Shown in pieces: positions 20,183 through 29,091 of a stretch of 64,000 bases of DNA. The notes under the pieces were generated by a model. That model had not been told where the DNA came from. It did not search any database and worked only from the letters and a program-made list of their open reading frames with translations. The stretch is from Oscillospiraceae bacterium (GTDB lineage Bacteria; Bacillota; Clostridia; Oscillospirales; Ruminococcaceae): assembly GCA_025758045.1 (NCBI GenBank), contig CP107208.1:2170001-2234000 (forward strand). The letters run 5' to 3'. How positions within the stretch are numbered: position 1 is the stretch's first letter; every line of letters starts with the position of its first letter. The translations under genes and the position numbers were made by a program.

Positions 20183-21073
20183 ATGAAAACCAAACAGGAA
20201 CTGGCCGGTATCTACGTAGCCAGCATTACTGCGTATGACCAGGCGGGCAATGTGGACGCTGCCGCGCTGCAAAAACTGATGCAGCGCAACATCAACGAGG
20301 GCGCTGCAGGCTTCTTTGTGGGCGGCAGCAGCGGCGAGTGTTTTATGCTGACCGAATCCGAGCGCGTGCAGGTGTTTGAAGCTGCCGCAGCCTACGCCGG
20401 TAAAACGAATCTGATTGCCCACGTGGGCGCCATCGGCACCGCCGAGGCCGTCCGCTACGCCGAGGCCGCTATGGGCATGGGCTACGATGTGGTTGCCGCC
20501 ACCGCCCCGTTCTACTATGGCTTCTCTCCCAAAGAGGTCTGCCGCTACTACTACGACATTGCTGAAGCTTCCGGAAGCCCGGTGCTGATCTACAACTTCC
20601 CCGGCAATACCCACCGCGAATTTGACGTTGCCAACCCGGATTACATCCAGCTGTTCAAGAGCGGTGCTATCCTGGGCGTCAAGCAGACCAACTACAACCT
20701 GTTCCAGATGGAGCGCATCCTCAACCTGAACCCAGACCTCATCGCCTTTGACGGTTACGATGAAACGATGGTTGCTGGCCAGGCCCTGGGCAGCAGCGGT
20801 TCCATCGGCAGCACCTTCAACATGATGCTGCCCCACTACAAGAAGATCTTCGACCTGTTCGACGCAGGCAAACGGGAGGAAGCCCTCGCCCTGCAGCACA
20901 AAGCCAACAACTGCATGGAGGCTATGTGCCGTGTGGGCCTGATCCCCGCCATCAAGTACGAGCTGGCCCGTCAGGGTTACCCCGTCGGCGAGGCCCGCCG
21001 TCCCTTCAGCCCCTTGACCGATGAGCAGAAAGCTTATGTGGACGGCGTGCTGGATGAGTATCTAGTTAAATAA
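20183..21073 (+). CDS. Dihydrodipicolinate synthase/N-acetylneuraminate lyase family protein
   Basis: This 296-residue class I aldolase has a TIM barrel. It carries the carboxylate-binding GGSSGE (residues 47-52), catalytic Tyr in IYN (137) and the Schiff-base lysine in LGVKQTNYN (Lys167). The sequence around the lysine and the long C-terminal part are closer to N-acetylneuraminate lyase than to DapA, which usually has GIKEAS/GIKDT. It probably cleaves or makes a 2-keto-3-deoxy sugar acid. A GGAGGAG precedes the ATG at 20183. It is monocistronic, with its own operator and terminator, and no other sialic acid gene lies beside it. Confidence 0.85.
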   Translation: MKTKQELAGIYVASITAYDQAGNVDAAALQKLMQRNINEGAAGFFVGGSSGECFMLTESERVQVFEAAAAYAGKTNLIAHVGAIGTAEAVRYAEAAMGMGYDVVAATAPFYYGFSPKEVCRYYYDIAEASGSPVLIYNFPGNTHREFDVANPDYIQLFKSGAILGVKQTNYNLFQMERILNLNPDLIAFDGYDETMVAGQALGSSGSIGSTFNMMLPHYKKIFDLFDAGKREEALALQHKANNCMEAMCRVGLIPAIKYELARQGYPVGEARRPFSPLTDEQKAYVDGVLDEYLVK

Positions 21074-21090
21074 CTCCAATACACAATAAA

Positions 21091-21125
21091 AAATCCGCTG
21101 GGCGTTGCAGCCCAGCGGATTTTTG
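21091..21125. terminator. Bidirectional terminator between convergent genes
   Basis: AATCCGCTGGGC and GCCCAGCGGATT form a 12-base-pair stem with T on the plus side and A on the left (T on the minus strand). It serves the aldolase gene and the converging methyltransferase gene. Confidence 0.9.
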
Positions 21126-21139
21126 TATATTACAGGAAA

Positions 21140-21895
21140 TTACAGCTTGCGCACCTTAAAGCGGATGCGCACGTAGTCTACGTACCACACGCCGTCGTGC
21201 AGCAGCACGGGGCGCAGATCCTCTACGGTCTCGTCGATGATCTGTGCCGCCAGCGCGGGATCGACCCCGGAAAAGGGAGCCGTATCAAACATACGGATCC
21301 AATCGGCCAGTCCGTCCGGGCCGTTTTGCTTGGTGGGGCGGTCAAACAGCGTGGCAAACTCCACACGGAAACCGGCCTTCTCCAGCAGCGGCGCGTACTC
21401 GCCTACGGTAGGGAAGTAGAAGGTGCGGAGGTAATGCAGCCCGTGGGCGGCAAACCGCTTTTCCAGTGCAGCATGCACCGTCTCGGCGCAGCCCTTGCCG
21501 CCAAACTCGCAGACCAGCAGGCCGCCAGATTTGATCTGGCTGGCAATGTGGTCCAGCATGGCCTGCTGCTTGTCGGCATCGATCCAGTGCAGCACGGCAT
21601 TGGAAAACACCGCGTCCACCGGCTCGTCCAGCGTAAAGTCCAGCGCGTTGCCGGGCAGAAACTTCAGCTCCGGGTGACCCTCGCGAGCCAGCTCCAGCAT
21701 CTCTGCCGAGGCATCTACGCCGGTTACATCATAGCCGCAGGCAGCCAGCTGCTCTGTCAGTGCACCGTTGCCGCAGCCCAGGTCTACCACGCGGGATCCG
21801 GGGGCGGCATCCAGCAGATCCATAACGGCTTCGCCGTACTGCGGCACGAACGAAAAATCCGTTTTGTACTTTTCAGCATCCCAGAAAATGTTCAT
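21140..21895 (-). CDS. Class I SAM-dependent methyltransferase
   Basis: This 251-residue methyltransferase has motif I VVDLGCGNGALTEQL, an acidic motif II (VTGVDAS) and FSNAVLHWI, in the style of trans-aconitate methyltransferases (Tam). The substrate cannot be told. The ATG at 21895 gives the usual length; a longer frame exists upstream but overlaps the spacer and adds unlike sequence. It lies 28 nt after the HExxH gene on the same strand and is probably cotranscribed with it. Confidence 0.87.
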   Translation of the reverse strand: MNIFWDAEKYKTDFSFVPQYGEAVMDLLDAAPGSRVVDLGCGNGALTEQLAACGYDVTGVDASAEMLELAREGHPELKFLPGNALDFTLDEPVDAVFSNAVLHWIDADKQQAMLDHIASQIKSGGLLVCEFGGKGCAETVHAALEKRFAAHGLHYLRTFYFPTVGEYAPLLEKAGFRVEFATLFDRPTKQNGPDGLADWIRMFDTAPFSGVDPALAAQIIDETVEDLRPVLLHDGVWYVDYVRIRFKVRKL

Positions 21896-21923
21896 GGGCC
21901 AAATCCGCACCTTTCTGTAAGCA

Positions 21924-22742
21924 TTATTCCGGTAAAGCCTCGGGGGCTGCGTCCGTATCAACAGCCTCCGGCAGGCGGGGCGTGCGGCCGGTTTTTTCCA
22001 TCATTTCCTCATACAGGCCGCTGGCGGCTTCGGGCGAGTAGCCGTACACCAAAAAAGCGTCCATCACGTAGGGGGAGTAGGGAATACCTGTCAGAGTCTT
22101 GGCAAAGGACATAGCCGCGATCTCGCCCAGCACCGACACGCCGGAACGGTTATGCAGCGGCTTGGGTGCCCACAGCTCGATCTTGTAGGTGCGGGTCCAG
22201 ATCTCCTTCTTATACTTCTCCTCCACAAAGTGGAAAAGCTCATGCCCCAGCAGCAGCTTGGCAATATCCAGCTGGCCGGTCAGCGCATGGGAGACACCCG
22301 GCTCGCTTAACAAAGCGCGGCCTTTGCGGACGCCGTCCATATAGATGTGGATGTTGTTCGGCTCACGGAACTCCGCGAACAGGACACGCTCCGCATTCTG
22401 CGGCATATCAGGATAATCCACATTCAAGCCCAGCTGCTTGGCCAGCTTTTCAGGGTCACGCATACCGTACTGCTTCGCCAGCTTCTCAGCGTACTCACGC
22501 CCGCAGGCAATGGCCTGACGGGTAAGGTCAAGGCGCTGTTCATCATTGAACTTACCATTCAGCGGCTCGCGAGAAAAAGCATATTTGGCCCACTCGTCCT
22601 CAGGGATGCGGCAGAGATCTTCTACGATCATGCCTACCGGGCGTACCGTGTAATGGGGCATCTCGCCATAACGGGTGCGCTGCTTGCCAAACAGGCCGTC
22701 GGCAATGGGTTTGAGTAATTCCTGAAACCGTTCCTTTGTCAT
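21924..22742 (-). CDS. HExxH protein with an ImmA/IrrE-like motif arrangement
   Basis: I do not recognise this 272-residue protein from its full sequence. It contains GHELFHFVEEK (zinc-binding HExxH at residues 167-171). About 36 residues later comes GEIAAMSFAKTL, which offers a third glutamate ligand (Glu207) in an ExxAxxFAxxL helix. That order is the one seen in ImmA/IrrE and related gluzincins. There is no signal peptide or membrane helix, so it is probably cytoplasmic. The C-terminus is Pro/Ala/Glu-rich. No repressor gene of the ImmR type is adjacent. Confidence 0.7.
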   Translation of the reverse strand: MTKERFQELLKPIADGLFGKQRTRYGEMPHYTVRPVGMIVEDLCRIPEDEWAKYAFSREPLNGKFNDEQRLDLTRQAIACGREYAEKLAKQYGMRDPEKLAKQLGLNVDYPDMPQNAERVLFAEFREPNNIHIYMDGVRKGRALLSEPGVSHALTGQLDIAKLLLGHELFHFVEEKYKKEIWTRTYKIELWAPKPLHNRSGVSVLGEIAAMSFAKTLTGIPYSPYVMDAFLVYGYSPEAASGLYEEMMEKTGRTPRLPEAVDTDAAPEALPE

Positions 22743-22756
22743 GTTCGTTCACTTTC

Positions 22757-22791
22757 CAAAAACGGCTCCGCAGAGCGCGGAGCCGTCTTTT
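22757..22791 (-). terminator. Terminator after the oxoprolinase-like gene
   Basis: On the minus strand ACGGCTCCGC and GCGGAGCCGT pair and are followed by TTTTTGG. It ends the transcript that carries the oxoprolinase-like gene. The opposite side (CTTTTG) is weaker. Confidence 0.85.
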
Positions 22792-22808
22792 GTGTTATTT
22801 GGGTTGAA

Positions 22809-24950
22809 TCAGCGGACGTCGTTCACGGAAGCAACAACGATGATGTCCTCATCGGGCTCACGATCCATGATGTCCAGATCCATCAGCAGCATGACCTGAT
22901 CCAGGTCAACAGCAGAGTAGTCGCAGACACGGGGGCCAACGCAGACGAAGTAGTCGGGACGCAGGACCGTATCAGTCTTGAACACGGCCATATCCTTCCA
23001 CAGCTCTTCGACCTTCTCCTTGTACTCGCCAGCCTTGACCTTGGCGGCCACGCCGTCAGAGCACTGGACCTTGATGAAGCCCTTCTTATCGACGATGCGG
23101 ATGGGATGACGATCGCCCATGTCGCCGGTGTAGACGTAGAACTTATCGGTCTTCTCAGCCAGATGGATGTTGGAGACCTTGGCACCAAAGTCTTCCTTAG
23201 CCAGCTGCTCAGCCTCAGCCTCGTCGCACTCCTTCAGCAGGTCAGTGGTCTTGACCTCGGTAGAACCGGTGGCGATAGCGGTGACCTTACCGGTCTGGCT
23301 GTCGATCTCGATATGAACTTCAACAGTGTCGGGAGAAGCACCGGAACCGATGGCGGCGTCGGTAGCTTCCTTCTTCAGCTCCTTGATGTCTTCCTGGGTC
23401 GGGTTCGGGATAACACGTTCGACAACGTCACGAACCATGGACAGGGCAACACCGATGGAGGAGATGACCTCGGCGTTCTCGGGAATGGAGTACTGCAGGC
23501 CCATCTTCTTGGCGCAGTAGGGGACCAGAGAGGCAGCACCGCCGCCGCAGCCAACCAGCTTCATGGCGTCATGGTCCAGCTGATACTTGTCAGCCAGGGC
23601 GTTGATGCAGGCGTTGACCTTCTCGAAGTCCTTGTCCAGGATCTGGGTAGCCAGCTCCTCAACGGTGATGCCCAGCTTGTCAGCAACGGGCTGCATGCAC
23701 TTGCGGGCAGCGCTGGCGTTGCCGTGTGCGAAGTACTTCTCGTCGATCAGGCCCAGCACGTTGGCAGCGTCGGTGTTGGTGAAGCAGATACGCTTGCCGC
23801 TTGCCAGTTTGACGGCAACGTAGTCAGAGGGGTCACCCGGCTTCGGGCTCAGCATCTCGATGGTCAGCGGGCCGGCGTCGATCTCCTCCTCAGGAGTGAA
23901 GCAGGCGTACTCGCAGCCAGCGATGTGGGCGGAACGGGGGCCGACATCCTCAACGCCATGGTCGTTGATACGGACCATGGAACCACCGGCGCAGCCCAGG
24001 ATGCGGACATCCAGAGAGTTGATGTAGGTATCGTGGCCGCCGATCTGGGCGTAGTCAACGCCGGGACGGCCGTTCTTGATAACACCGATGTTGGTGGTGG
24101 TGCCGCCGACCTCAAAGTAGATGGCGTTGGAAGCACGCAGATACATCAGGGAGCCCATGACGGAAGCAGCAGGGCCGGACAGAGCAGTCAGGATGGGACG
24201 CTTACGCATCTCGCTGATCTCCATAACGCCGCCGTCGCCGCGCATGATCATCAGGGGAACGGTAACGCCAGCGTTGCGGACAGAGCTCTCGGTGGCGTTT
24301 GCGGTAGCCATCATCTTGGGCAGAATGGAAGCGTTGATGGCGGCAGTGCGGGTACGGCGGGTCAGGCCGTACAGCTTGGTGATGTCAGAAGCCATGGAAA
24401 CCGGCAGGCCCTGGGCCTCGGCCAGGTCATGGATCTTGACCTCTTCATCCATGTTGTCAACGCCGAAAGCCATGGAGGCAACGATAACCTGGCTGCCTTC
24501 ACCGCACAGCTCTTTGATGGCGGCATTGATCTTCTCGTCGGTCATTTCCTTCTTCTTCAGGAACCTGTTATGCACGGGGATCTTACGGCCGACCTTCTCG
24601 TCCAGGACGATGTCCTTCAGGTTCAGCTGGCGCTTTGCCAGGAAGCCTTCCAGGCCGCCGCCTGCAACACCGATGACACCGACAGAAGCAACGTCGCCCT
24701 CGATGAAGGCGTTGGTTGCCTGGGTGGTGGAGTGCGCAACGAAGACGACGTCCTCAGGGGCAATGTCGTTCTCGGCCATGCAGTTTTTGAAGGACTGCAC
24801 AACGCCGGCGGCAACGCCGTCCTTGTCGTCGTGGGTGGTCTTAACTTCGTTCTTGCCAATGATCTCATGGGTCAGGTTGTCCATGGCGACACACTTGGTG
24901 TAAGTACCGCCGACGTCAATGCCCATGCGAACAGCGCGATGTTCTGCCAT
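22809..24950 (-). CDS. Hydantoinase/oxoprolinase family protein (HyuA-like)
   Basis: This 713-residue protein is of the HyuA/OplA type, which uses ATP to open cyclic amides such as hydantoins and 5-oxoproline. It shows the two actin-like phosphate-binding segments MGIDVGGTYTKCVAMD near the N-terminus and YFEVGGTTTNIGVI in the middle, plus AHSTTQATNAFIEGD and GCGGGAASLVPYCAKKMG. A partner HyuB-type subunit is not encoded in the window, so it may act alone, as some HyuA-like acetone carboxylase or activator relatives do. A strong AGGAGG precedes the ATG. A permease gene lies upstream on the same strand, suggesting uptake of the substrate. Confidence 0.85.
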   Translation of the reverse strand: MAEHRAVRMGIDVGGTYTKCVAMDNLTHEIIGKNEVKTTHDDKDGVAAGVVQSFKNCMAENDIAPEDVVFVAHSTTQATNAFIEGDVASVGVIGVAGGGLEGFLAKRQLNLKDIVLDEKVGRKIPVHNRFLKKKEMTDEKINAAIKELCGEGSQVIVASMAFGVDNMDEEVKIHDLAEAQGLPVSMASDITKLYGLTRRTRTAAINASILPKMMATANATESSVRNAGVTVPLMIMRGDGGVMEISEMRKRPILTALSGPAASVMGSLMYLRASNAIYFEVGGTTTNIGVIKNGRPGVDYAQIGGHDTYINSLDVRILGCAGGSMVRINDHGVEDVGPRSAHIAGCEYACFTPEEEIDAGPLTIEMLSPKPGDPSDYVAVKLASGKRICFTNTDAANVLGLIDEKYFAHGNASAARKCMQPVADKLGITVEELATQILDKDFEKVNACINALADKYQLDHDAMKLVGCGGGAASLVPYCAKKMGLQYSIPENAEVISSIGVALSMVRDVVERVIPNPTQEDIKELKKEATDAAIGSGASPDTVEVHIEIDSQTGKVTAIATGSTEVKTTDLLKECDEAEAEQLAKEDFGAKVSNIHLAEKTDKFYVYTGDMGDRHPIRIVDKKGFIKVQCSDGVAAKVKAGEYKEKVEELWKDMAVFKTDTVLRPDYFVCVGPRVCDYSAVDLDQVMLLMDLDIMDREPDEDIIVVASVNDVR

Positions 24951-25013
24951 TCAGTTTTCCTCCTAAATGTTTCTCAGTAGGGTAGGGGAGTGTTTCTTCT
25001 CCTTAAAAAGTAA

Positions 25014-25042
25014 GGTGCCGCCGCCTTCGAGGCGGCGGCACC
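25014..25042 (-). terminator. GC-rich hairpin between permease and oxoprolinase genes
   Basis: GGTGCCGCCGCC and GGCGGCGGCACC form a 12-base-pair stem. On the minus strand it is followed by TTACTTTTT, so it can act as a partial terminator that reduces transcription from the permease into the oxoprolinase gene. Confidence 0.65.
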
Positions 25043-25077
25043 CTAATTTACGGTTTAACTTACAGGTTCAAAGTGAA

Positions 25078-26463
25078 TCAGACAAACCACTCGGCGCCCA
25101 GACCGCTCATGGTGACGAAGGTCAGGACGTACAGCAGGATGCCGCAGATGTAAGTCATGGGGATGGAGAGCTTCAGGTAATCCTTAGACTCAACCTTGGT
25201 GTAGGCAAGGCCCCAAGCAACCCAGGACTGGGTGATGCAGGAACCGATGTTGACGGTGATGGTGGGGATTGCGAAGACGCAATACAGGAACGGGACGCTG
25301 AAGGAAGCGACACCGCGCAGAACGCCCAGAGTAGCAGCACCGCAGCCAACCAGGGTCATAGGACCACGGAAGAGGCCCAGAGCCAGCAAGACGGCGAACA
25401 GGATGCAGACGACCAGCTCGCTCTTCGGCATGACGGGGCCCAGAACGGCCTTGAAGAACGGGGAAGCGTAAGTGGCAACACTGTTGAACATGGGCAGGGT
25501 CAGCAGGAAGCCAACCAGGGGTGCGGTATCAACAACGCCGTCATAGTACAGCTTGTTGACCAGCTGGCAATTCTCCTTGAAGGAGCCCTTCATCTTGCCG
25601 CAGAGGAACAGTGCAGCAAAACCAGCGATGACGAAACCGCCGATAACGGAGAAGTCGAGCCAGATCTTCAGCACAACGGGAACGATGGGCAGGATCAAGG
25701 TATACAGAGGAGCATCCTTCTGCTCGGAAGCGCCACGGGTCTGAGCGGCCCAAGCATGGCTGGTCTTGCTCTTCTTCAGGAAGAAGCCGGCCAGGATGGT
25801 GGTGACGACAACAGAGATGACCAGAGCGGCATAGCCCCACTTGCCAGCGTACCAGCCCAGGGTGAAGTCGGGCATCTCATCGACGTCGATGAAGAAAGCA
25901 CGATACTGAGCGAAGTTGACGGGGTTCAGATAGATACCAGCGGCAACAGACTCCATGAAGCTGAACATGGCGATTGCCTTGGGAACACCCAGGGACATCA
26001 TGATGGGCAGGACGATAACGCCGATGGCGATAACGGGGCCGGCACCGGTCATGGCGGTGAAGATGATAGCGGTAACGATGTTCAGCAGGGCGATGGTGAC
26101 CATGGGCTTATCGCCGCCCAGCTCAACAGTCTTACGGATCAGGGTGGAAGCAATGCCGGTCTCCATCAGGACGCGGCCGAACCAAGCGCCCCAGCAGACG
26201 TTGACCAGCGTGGTGCCCCAGCCTTCGGGGGCGGACTGGTAGATCTTGTTCAGGATGGCAATGGCCTTAACAGGCTCGCCATTCGAATAGAAAGCAGTGG
26301 TGGACAGGAACTCGGGAGATTCAAAAGCAGCGCCCAGGAAGGACAGAGCAGTCCACAGAATAGTAATGATAAGGAAGCCGATCATCAGGTTGTGGCCCTT
26401 AATGCAGTAAAAAGCCAGGCCGAAGAACGTGAGGAGCAGCAAAATACCGACTACGAACTCCAA
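25078..26463 (-). CDS. Multi-pass permease, probably IT superfamily (citrate/gluconate type)
   Basis: This 461-residue membrane protein has about ten to twelve helices. TGAGPVIAIGVIVLPIMMSLG, with a glycine/proline-rich re-entrant character, and the N-terminal layout suggest the ion transporter superfamily (CitM/GntP/DcuC-like) rather than MFS or ABC. The substrate is probably a small carboxylate. The start is TTG at 26463 with AAGGGG eight bases before it. It is read in the same direction as the oxoprolinase-like gene, which may use the imported compound. Confidence 0.7.
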   Translation of the reverse strand: MEFVVGILLLLTFFGLAFYCIKGHNLMIGFLIITILWTALSFLGAAFESPEFLSTTAFYSNGEPVKAIAILNKIYQSAPEGWGTTLVNVCWGAWFGRVLMETGIASTLIRKTVELGGDKPMVTIALLNIVTAIIFTAMTGAGPVIAIGVIVLPIMMSLGVPKAIAMFSFMESVAAGIYLNPVNFAQYRAFFIDVDEMPDFTLGWYAGKWGYAALVISVVVTTILAGFFLKKSKTSHAWAAQTRGASEQKDAPLYTLILPIVPVVLKIWLDFSVIGGFVIAGFAALFLCGKMKGSFKENCQLVNKLYYDGVVDTAPLVGFLLTLPMFNSVATYASPFFKAVLGPVMPKSELVVCILFAVLLALGLFRGPMTLVGCGAATLGVLRGVASFSVPFLYCVFAIPTITVNIGSCITQSWVAWGLAYTKVESKDYLKLSIPMTYICGILLYVLTFVTMSGLGAEWFV

Positions 26464-26578
26464 GGTAAATACCCCTTTCTTTAATTACAATGATTCTCTC
26501 CTGGCTGCTTGGCGCAGCCATTTGCCGGGAATATGCTTTCCTCCTTTCATACAGTATAAATTAGTACCTTATTCATAT

Positions 26579-26607
26579 TACCAAAGCGGATACGGACCGT
26601 TTTGGTA
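26579..26607 (-). promoter_or_regulatory. Inverted-repeat operator upstream of the permease
   Basis: TACCAAAGCGG (26579-26589) and CCGTTTTGGTA (26597-26607) match at 10 of 11 positions around a seven-base centre. The site lies between the gntR gene (26650) and the permease start, about 115 nt upstream of the latter. The GntR protein next to it is the obvious candidate binder. A second hairpin, TGGCTGC/GCAGCCA, lies at 26502-26520 in the permease leader. Confidence 0.55.
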
Positions 26608-26649
26608 TTTAAGGCGTCCTTCCAAACGGTAGGGAAGCCTTAAGGCAAA

Positions 26650-27387
26650 TTAAAAGTTGAGATCCTCAGATTTCTCGTTCTCGTAGAAGTACTGCGGGTA
26701 TAACCGCCGCAGGTGGTCTGCGTCACGGGTGATGAATCCCAGATGCTGGTGGCACATTACGGCAATGGCCTCGGCATCACGCCTGCGTAAGCAGTCCAGC
26801 ATCATGCGGTGCTCAGTCAAAGTGTTCTCCCAACTGGCAACGGCAACCATGTGTACCTTGTAACTGTAGGTCATGATCTGCAGCTGACGGATGCGCATCA
26901 TGTCGCAGTTGATGAGGGAGATACTGTCCCACGCGTGTTCCCGCCCGCAGTATTCATAAAACAGGTGGTGCATGCGAGTGTCTTCATCCAGCAGATCGGA
27001 GGAGGCCTGGTCGTCGTAATACCGGCGCTGCTTGCGCAGGCTTTCTTCCAGAGCCTCAAACTGTTCTGGGGTGATGCCGGTGCTGCAAAGCTGGCGCAGG
27101 ACACTTTCTTCCAGCACCGTCCGCAGAAAGACAGCGTGGTGCAGGCGGTTGATCGAGATCCGGCTGACCTGGGTGCCGCGCTGGGGAAAAACCTCTACGC
27201 AGCCTTCCTCAGCCAGGCGGGCAATCGCCTCGCGCACGGTAGCGCGGCCGGTACCCATCTGGGATGCCAGGGCGTTTTCACTCAGGAACTCTCCGGGCAG
27301 GAGGGTGAAGTCAATGATGCGGTGCCGAAGCTGGCTGTAAGCATCATCAGGCCCTGTGATCGCTGGTGGTGTAGTAAGCTGTGGCAT
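26650..27387 (-). CDS. GntR family regulator (FadR subfamily), 1
   Basis: This 245-residue transcription factor has an N-terminal winged helix (AYSQLRHRIIDFTLLPGEFL, then GTGRATVREAIARLAEEG and FPQRGTQVSRI) and an all-helical FadR-type ligand domain with histidine-bearing helices (EDTRMHHLFYEYCGREH, HRMMLDCL) that commonly hold a metal and an organic acid. ATG at 27387 was preferred because GAGGT lies nine bases upstream; a longer frame lacks a ribosome site. It probably controls the adjacent permease/oxoprolinase genes through the operator at 26579. Confidence 0.88.
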   Translation of the reverse strand: MPQLTTPPAITGPDDAYSQLRHRIIDFTLLPGEFLSENALASQMGTGRATVREAIARLAEEGCVEVFPQRGTQVSRISINRLHHAVFLRTVLEESVLRQLCSTGITPEQFEALEESLRKQRRYYDDQASSDLLDEDTRMHHLFYEYCGREHAWDSISLINCDMMRIRQLQIMTYSYKVHMVAVASWENTLTEHRMMLDCLRRRDAEAIAVMCHQHLGFITRDADHLRRLYPQYFYENEKSEDLNF

Positions 27388-27513
27388 GTACTGTACCTCG
27401 CTTCCCTGGGTGAACATTGCTGCATACTAGATGTAGTGGAACGGACCGGGGAAACCGCGGCCGGTCGCTGTGCATACAAGCAACTGCACACCAGTACCAT
27501 CGGGTCTGACAAT

Positions 27514-27542
27514 AAAATAGCACGCTTTCTTGGGATTTGCAA
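27514..27542 (-). promoter_or_regulatory. Promoter of gntR 1
   Basis: On the minus strand TTGCAA (27537-27542) and TATTTT (27514-27519) are 17 nt apart. The transcript would have a leader of about 120 nt that contains the palindrome-rich stretch 27444-27470 (GGACCGGGG, GCGGCCGGTC). Confidence 0.6.
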
Positions 27543-27640
27543 GCCTTTTTTGACACTTTTTCTTTTTTTCTGCGAGAAAGTTTGAATGTTTCGTCAAAAT
27601 GAACAACAAGTTTTCAACAATTTTGGCATACAAGTCAGTC

Positions 27641-27669
27641 TTGCAATTTGTCGAGTGTTGCGTTATACT
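27641..27669 (+). promoter_or_regulatory. Promoter pointing into the IS110 element
   Basis: TTGCAA (27641-27646) and TATACT (27664-27669) are 17 nt apart on the plus strand. The next plus-strand gene is the gntR at 29343, on the far side of the insertion sequence. I see no gene between 27418 and 27909. This promoter may once have served the gntR/catabolic genes before the insertion. Confidence 0.55.
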
Positions 27670-27909
27670 ATAGGTGAACCTGGGGACAGCGCACGAAAAT
27701 TGCTCTGCTCACACCAGCGGTACACTACAATACGGATACCATAGGATGTGGATGCGCTGGATTATTTACCCCACTAAGCCGGAAAGACTAACTATTAAAA
27801 GTCAAGCCGAAATGAGTGGAAAGGTGAGGAAAATGTAGGCGGTCAAAAAAGAGTATAACAAAGCTGACGCCCTGTTGGACGCCTGCTTGAGCCTATGAGA
27901 ATAAAGGAC

Positions 27910-29091
27910 TTATGCAGCGCTGCTGTAGGGTAGCCTGGACTTCTCTAAGGCATAAATCAACCGAACCAACTTCTTGGCCGCATGGGAGAGCGCAACATTG
28001 TAGTGCTTGCCCTCAGCCCGCTTCTTGGCAAGATAGGCAGAGAAGATTGGGTCCCAATGGCAGACGTATTTCGTGGCATTGTAAAGAGCGTAGCGCAGGT
28101 ATCGGGAATCTCGTTTTTCCATGTGGGAATATGCGCCTGTGAGTGACATCTGCCCAGATTGGTAGGTAGATGGCGACATCCCGGCGTAGGCAAGGATTTT
28201 GTCCGGTGAATCGAACCGGGAGAAGTCCCCAATCTCAGCCAGAATCATTGCGCCCATCCGAACGCCGATGCCCGGAATGGTAGTAATGGGAGAAGCGATT
28301 TCCTCTATCATCGTCTGGATGGCAGCTTCAATGTCCTGAATTTCGGAATCCAGTTCGCGGATCAGGCGAATCGTATGCCGCAGTTCTAGGGACTTGGCCG
28401 GCATGACAGAGCCGACAGAACATCTGGCGGCATCCCGAAGTGTTACTGCCATGTCTCGCCCGTAGCGGCCTTTGGAGGCGTCGTGTAAGACGGCTTTCAA
28501 ATGCGTCAGGTGCGCTTCGGCAACCTGTTTGGCGCCAGGAAACTCGCTGAGAAGTGCGTAAACTGACGCCATGTGCAATGTCGGCACCAACTTTTCAAGC
28601 TCTGGGAACAGAATTGTGACCAACCGAGAAACGGACTGCTTCAGCTTCGCTCTCTCGCGGACTTTGTCAAACCGGTATCTTGTGAGTGACTTTAACTCCT
28701 CGTTGTGGTATGCTGTGTCTGTGTAGGACTTGAGGTCCACATCAGACAAGAGCATAGCTGCAATGGTTCGCGCATCGACACGGTCAGTCTTGGTTTTGCG
28801 AAGGCTCAGGCTTTTCCGGTAGAGGTTGGTGTGCAGCGGATTGATGACATAGGTTGGCAGGCCTTTATCAAGCAGAAATCCGAGGATGTTGTAGCTGTAG
28901 TGTCCGGTAGCCTCAAGTCCTACTTTTATTTTATCCTTTGGGTTGGTACAGCAACTAATCGTCTGCAAGAGTGTGTTGAAGCCCTCTGCATTGTTCTGGA
29001 TGGTGAATACATCCGCTAGAACTTCGCCCTCTGAACTGAGGATGAAGCAATCGTGCTTGTCCTTTGCAACGTCAATTCCAACGCAAACCAT
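27910..29091 (-). CDS. IS110-family transposase (DEDD recombinase)
   Basis: This 393-residue protein has the N-terminal RuvC-like DEDD domain (GIDVAKDKHDCFIL, VGLEATGHYS, KTDRVDARTIAAML) and the C-terminal Tnp domain (ITTIPGIGVRMGAMILAEIG, then AYAGMSPSTYQSG with the candidate catalytic serine). Both catalytic sets look complete, so the enzyme is probably active. ATG at 29091 was chosen because GGAGG is correctly spaced upstream; the frame extends further but has no better start. IS110 recombinases use a bridge RNA encoded in the element to choose donor and target sites. Confidence 0.93.
   Translation of the reverse strand: MVCVGIDVAKDKHDCFILSSEGEVLADVFTIQNNAEGFNTLLQTISCCTNPKDKIKVGLEATGHYSYNILGFLLDKGLPTYVINPLHTNLYRKSLSLRKTKTDRVDARTIAAMLLSDVDLKSYTDTAYHNEELKSLTRYRFDKVRERAKLKQSVSRLVTILFPELEKLVPTLHMASVYALLSEFPGAKQVAEAHLTHLKAVLHDASKGRYGRDMAVTLRDAARCSVGSVMPAKSLELRHTIRLIRELDSEIQDIEAAIQTMIEEIASPITTIPGIGVRMGAMILAEIGDFSRFDSPDKILAYAGMSPSTYQSGQMSLTGAYSHMEKRDSRYLRYALYNATKYVCHWDPIFSAYLAKKRAEGKHYNVALSHAAKKLVRLIYALEKSRLPYSSAA

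Noticed and set aside
23106..24980. 624-residue plus-strand frame across the oxoprolinase-like gene
   Set aside because: Antisense shadow; the minus-strand protein has full family motifs, a ribosome site and a terminator.
26485..26550. Possible leader peptide upstream of the permease (21 codons from a minus-strand ATG, or an ATA-start frame after AAAGGAGG)
   Set aside because: The ATG frame has no ribosome site, and the AAAGGAGG has no normal start codon at the right distance. No attenuation logic such as repeated codons is visible.
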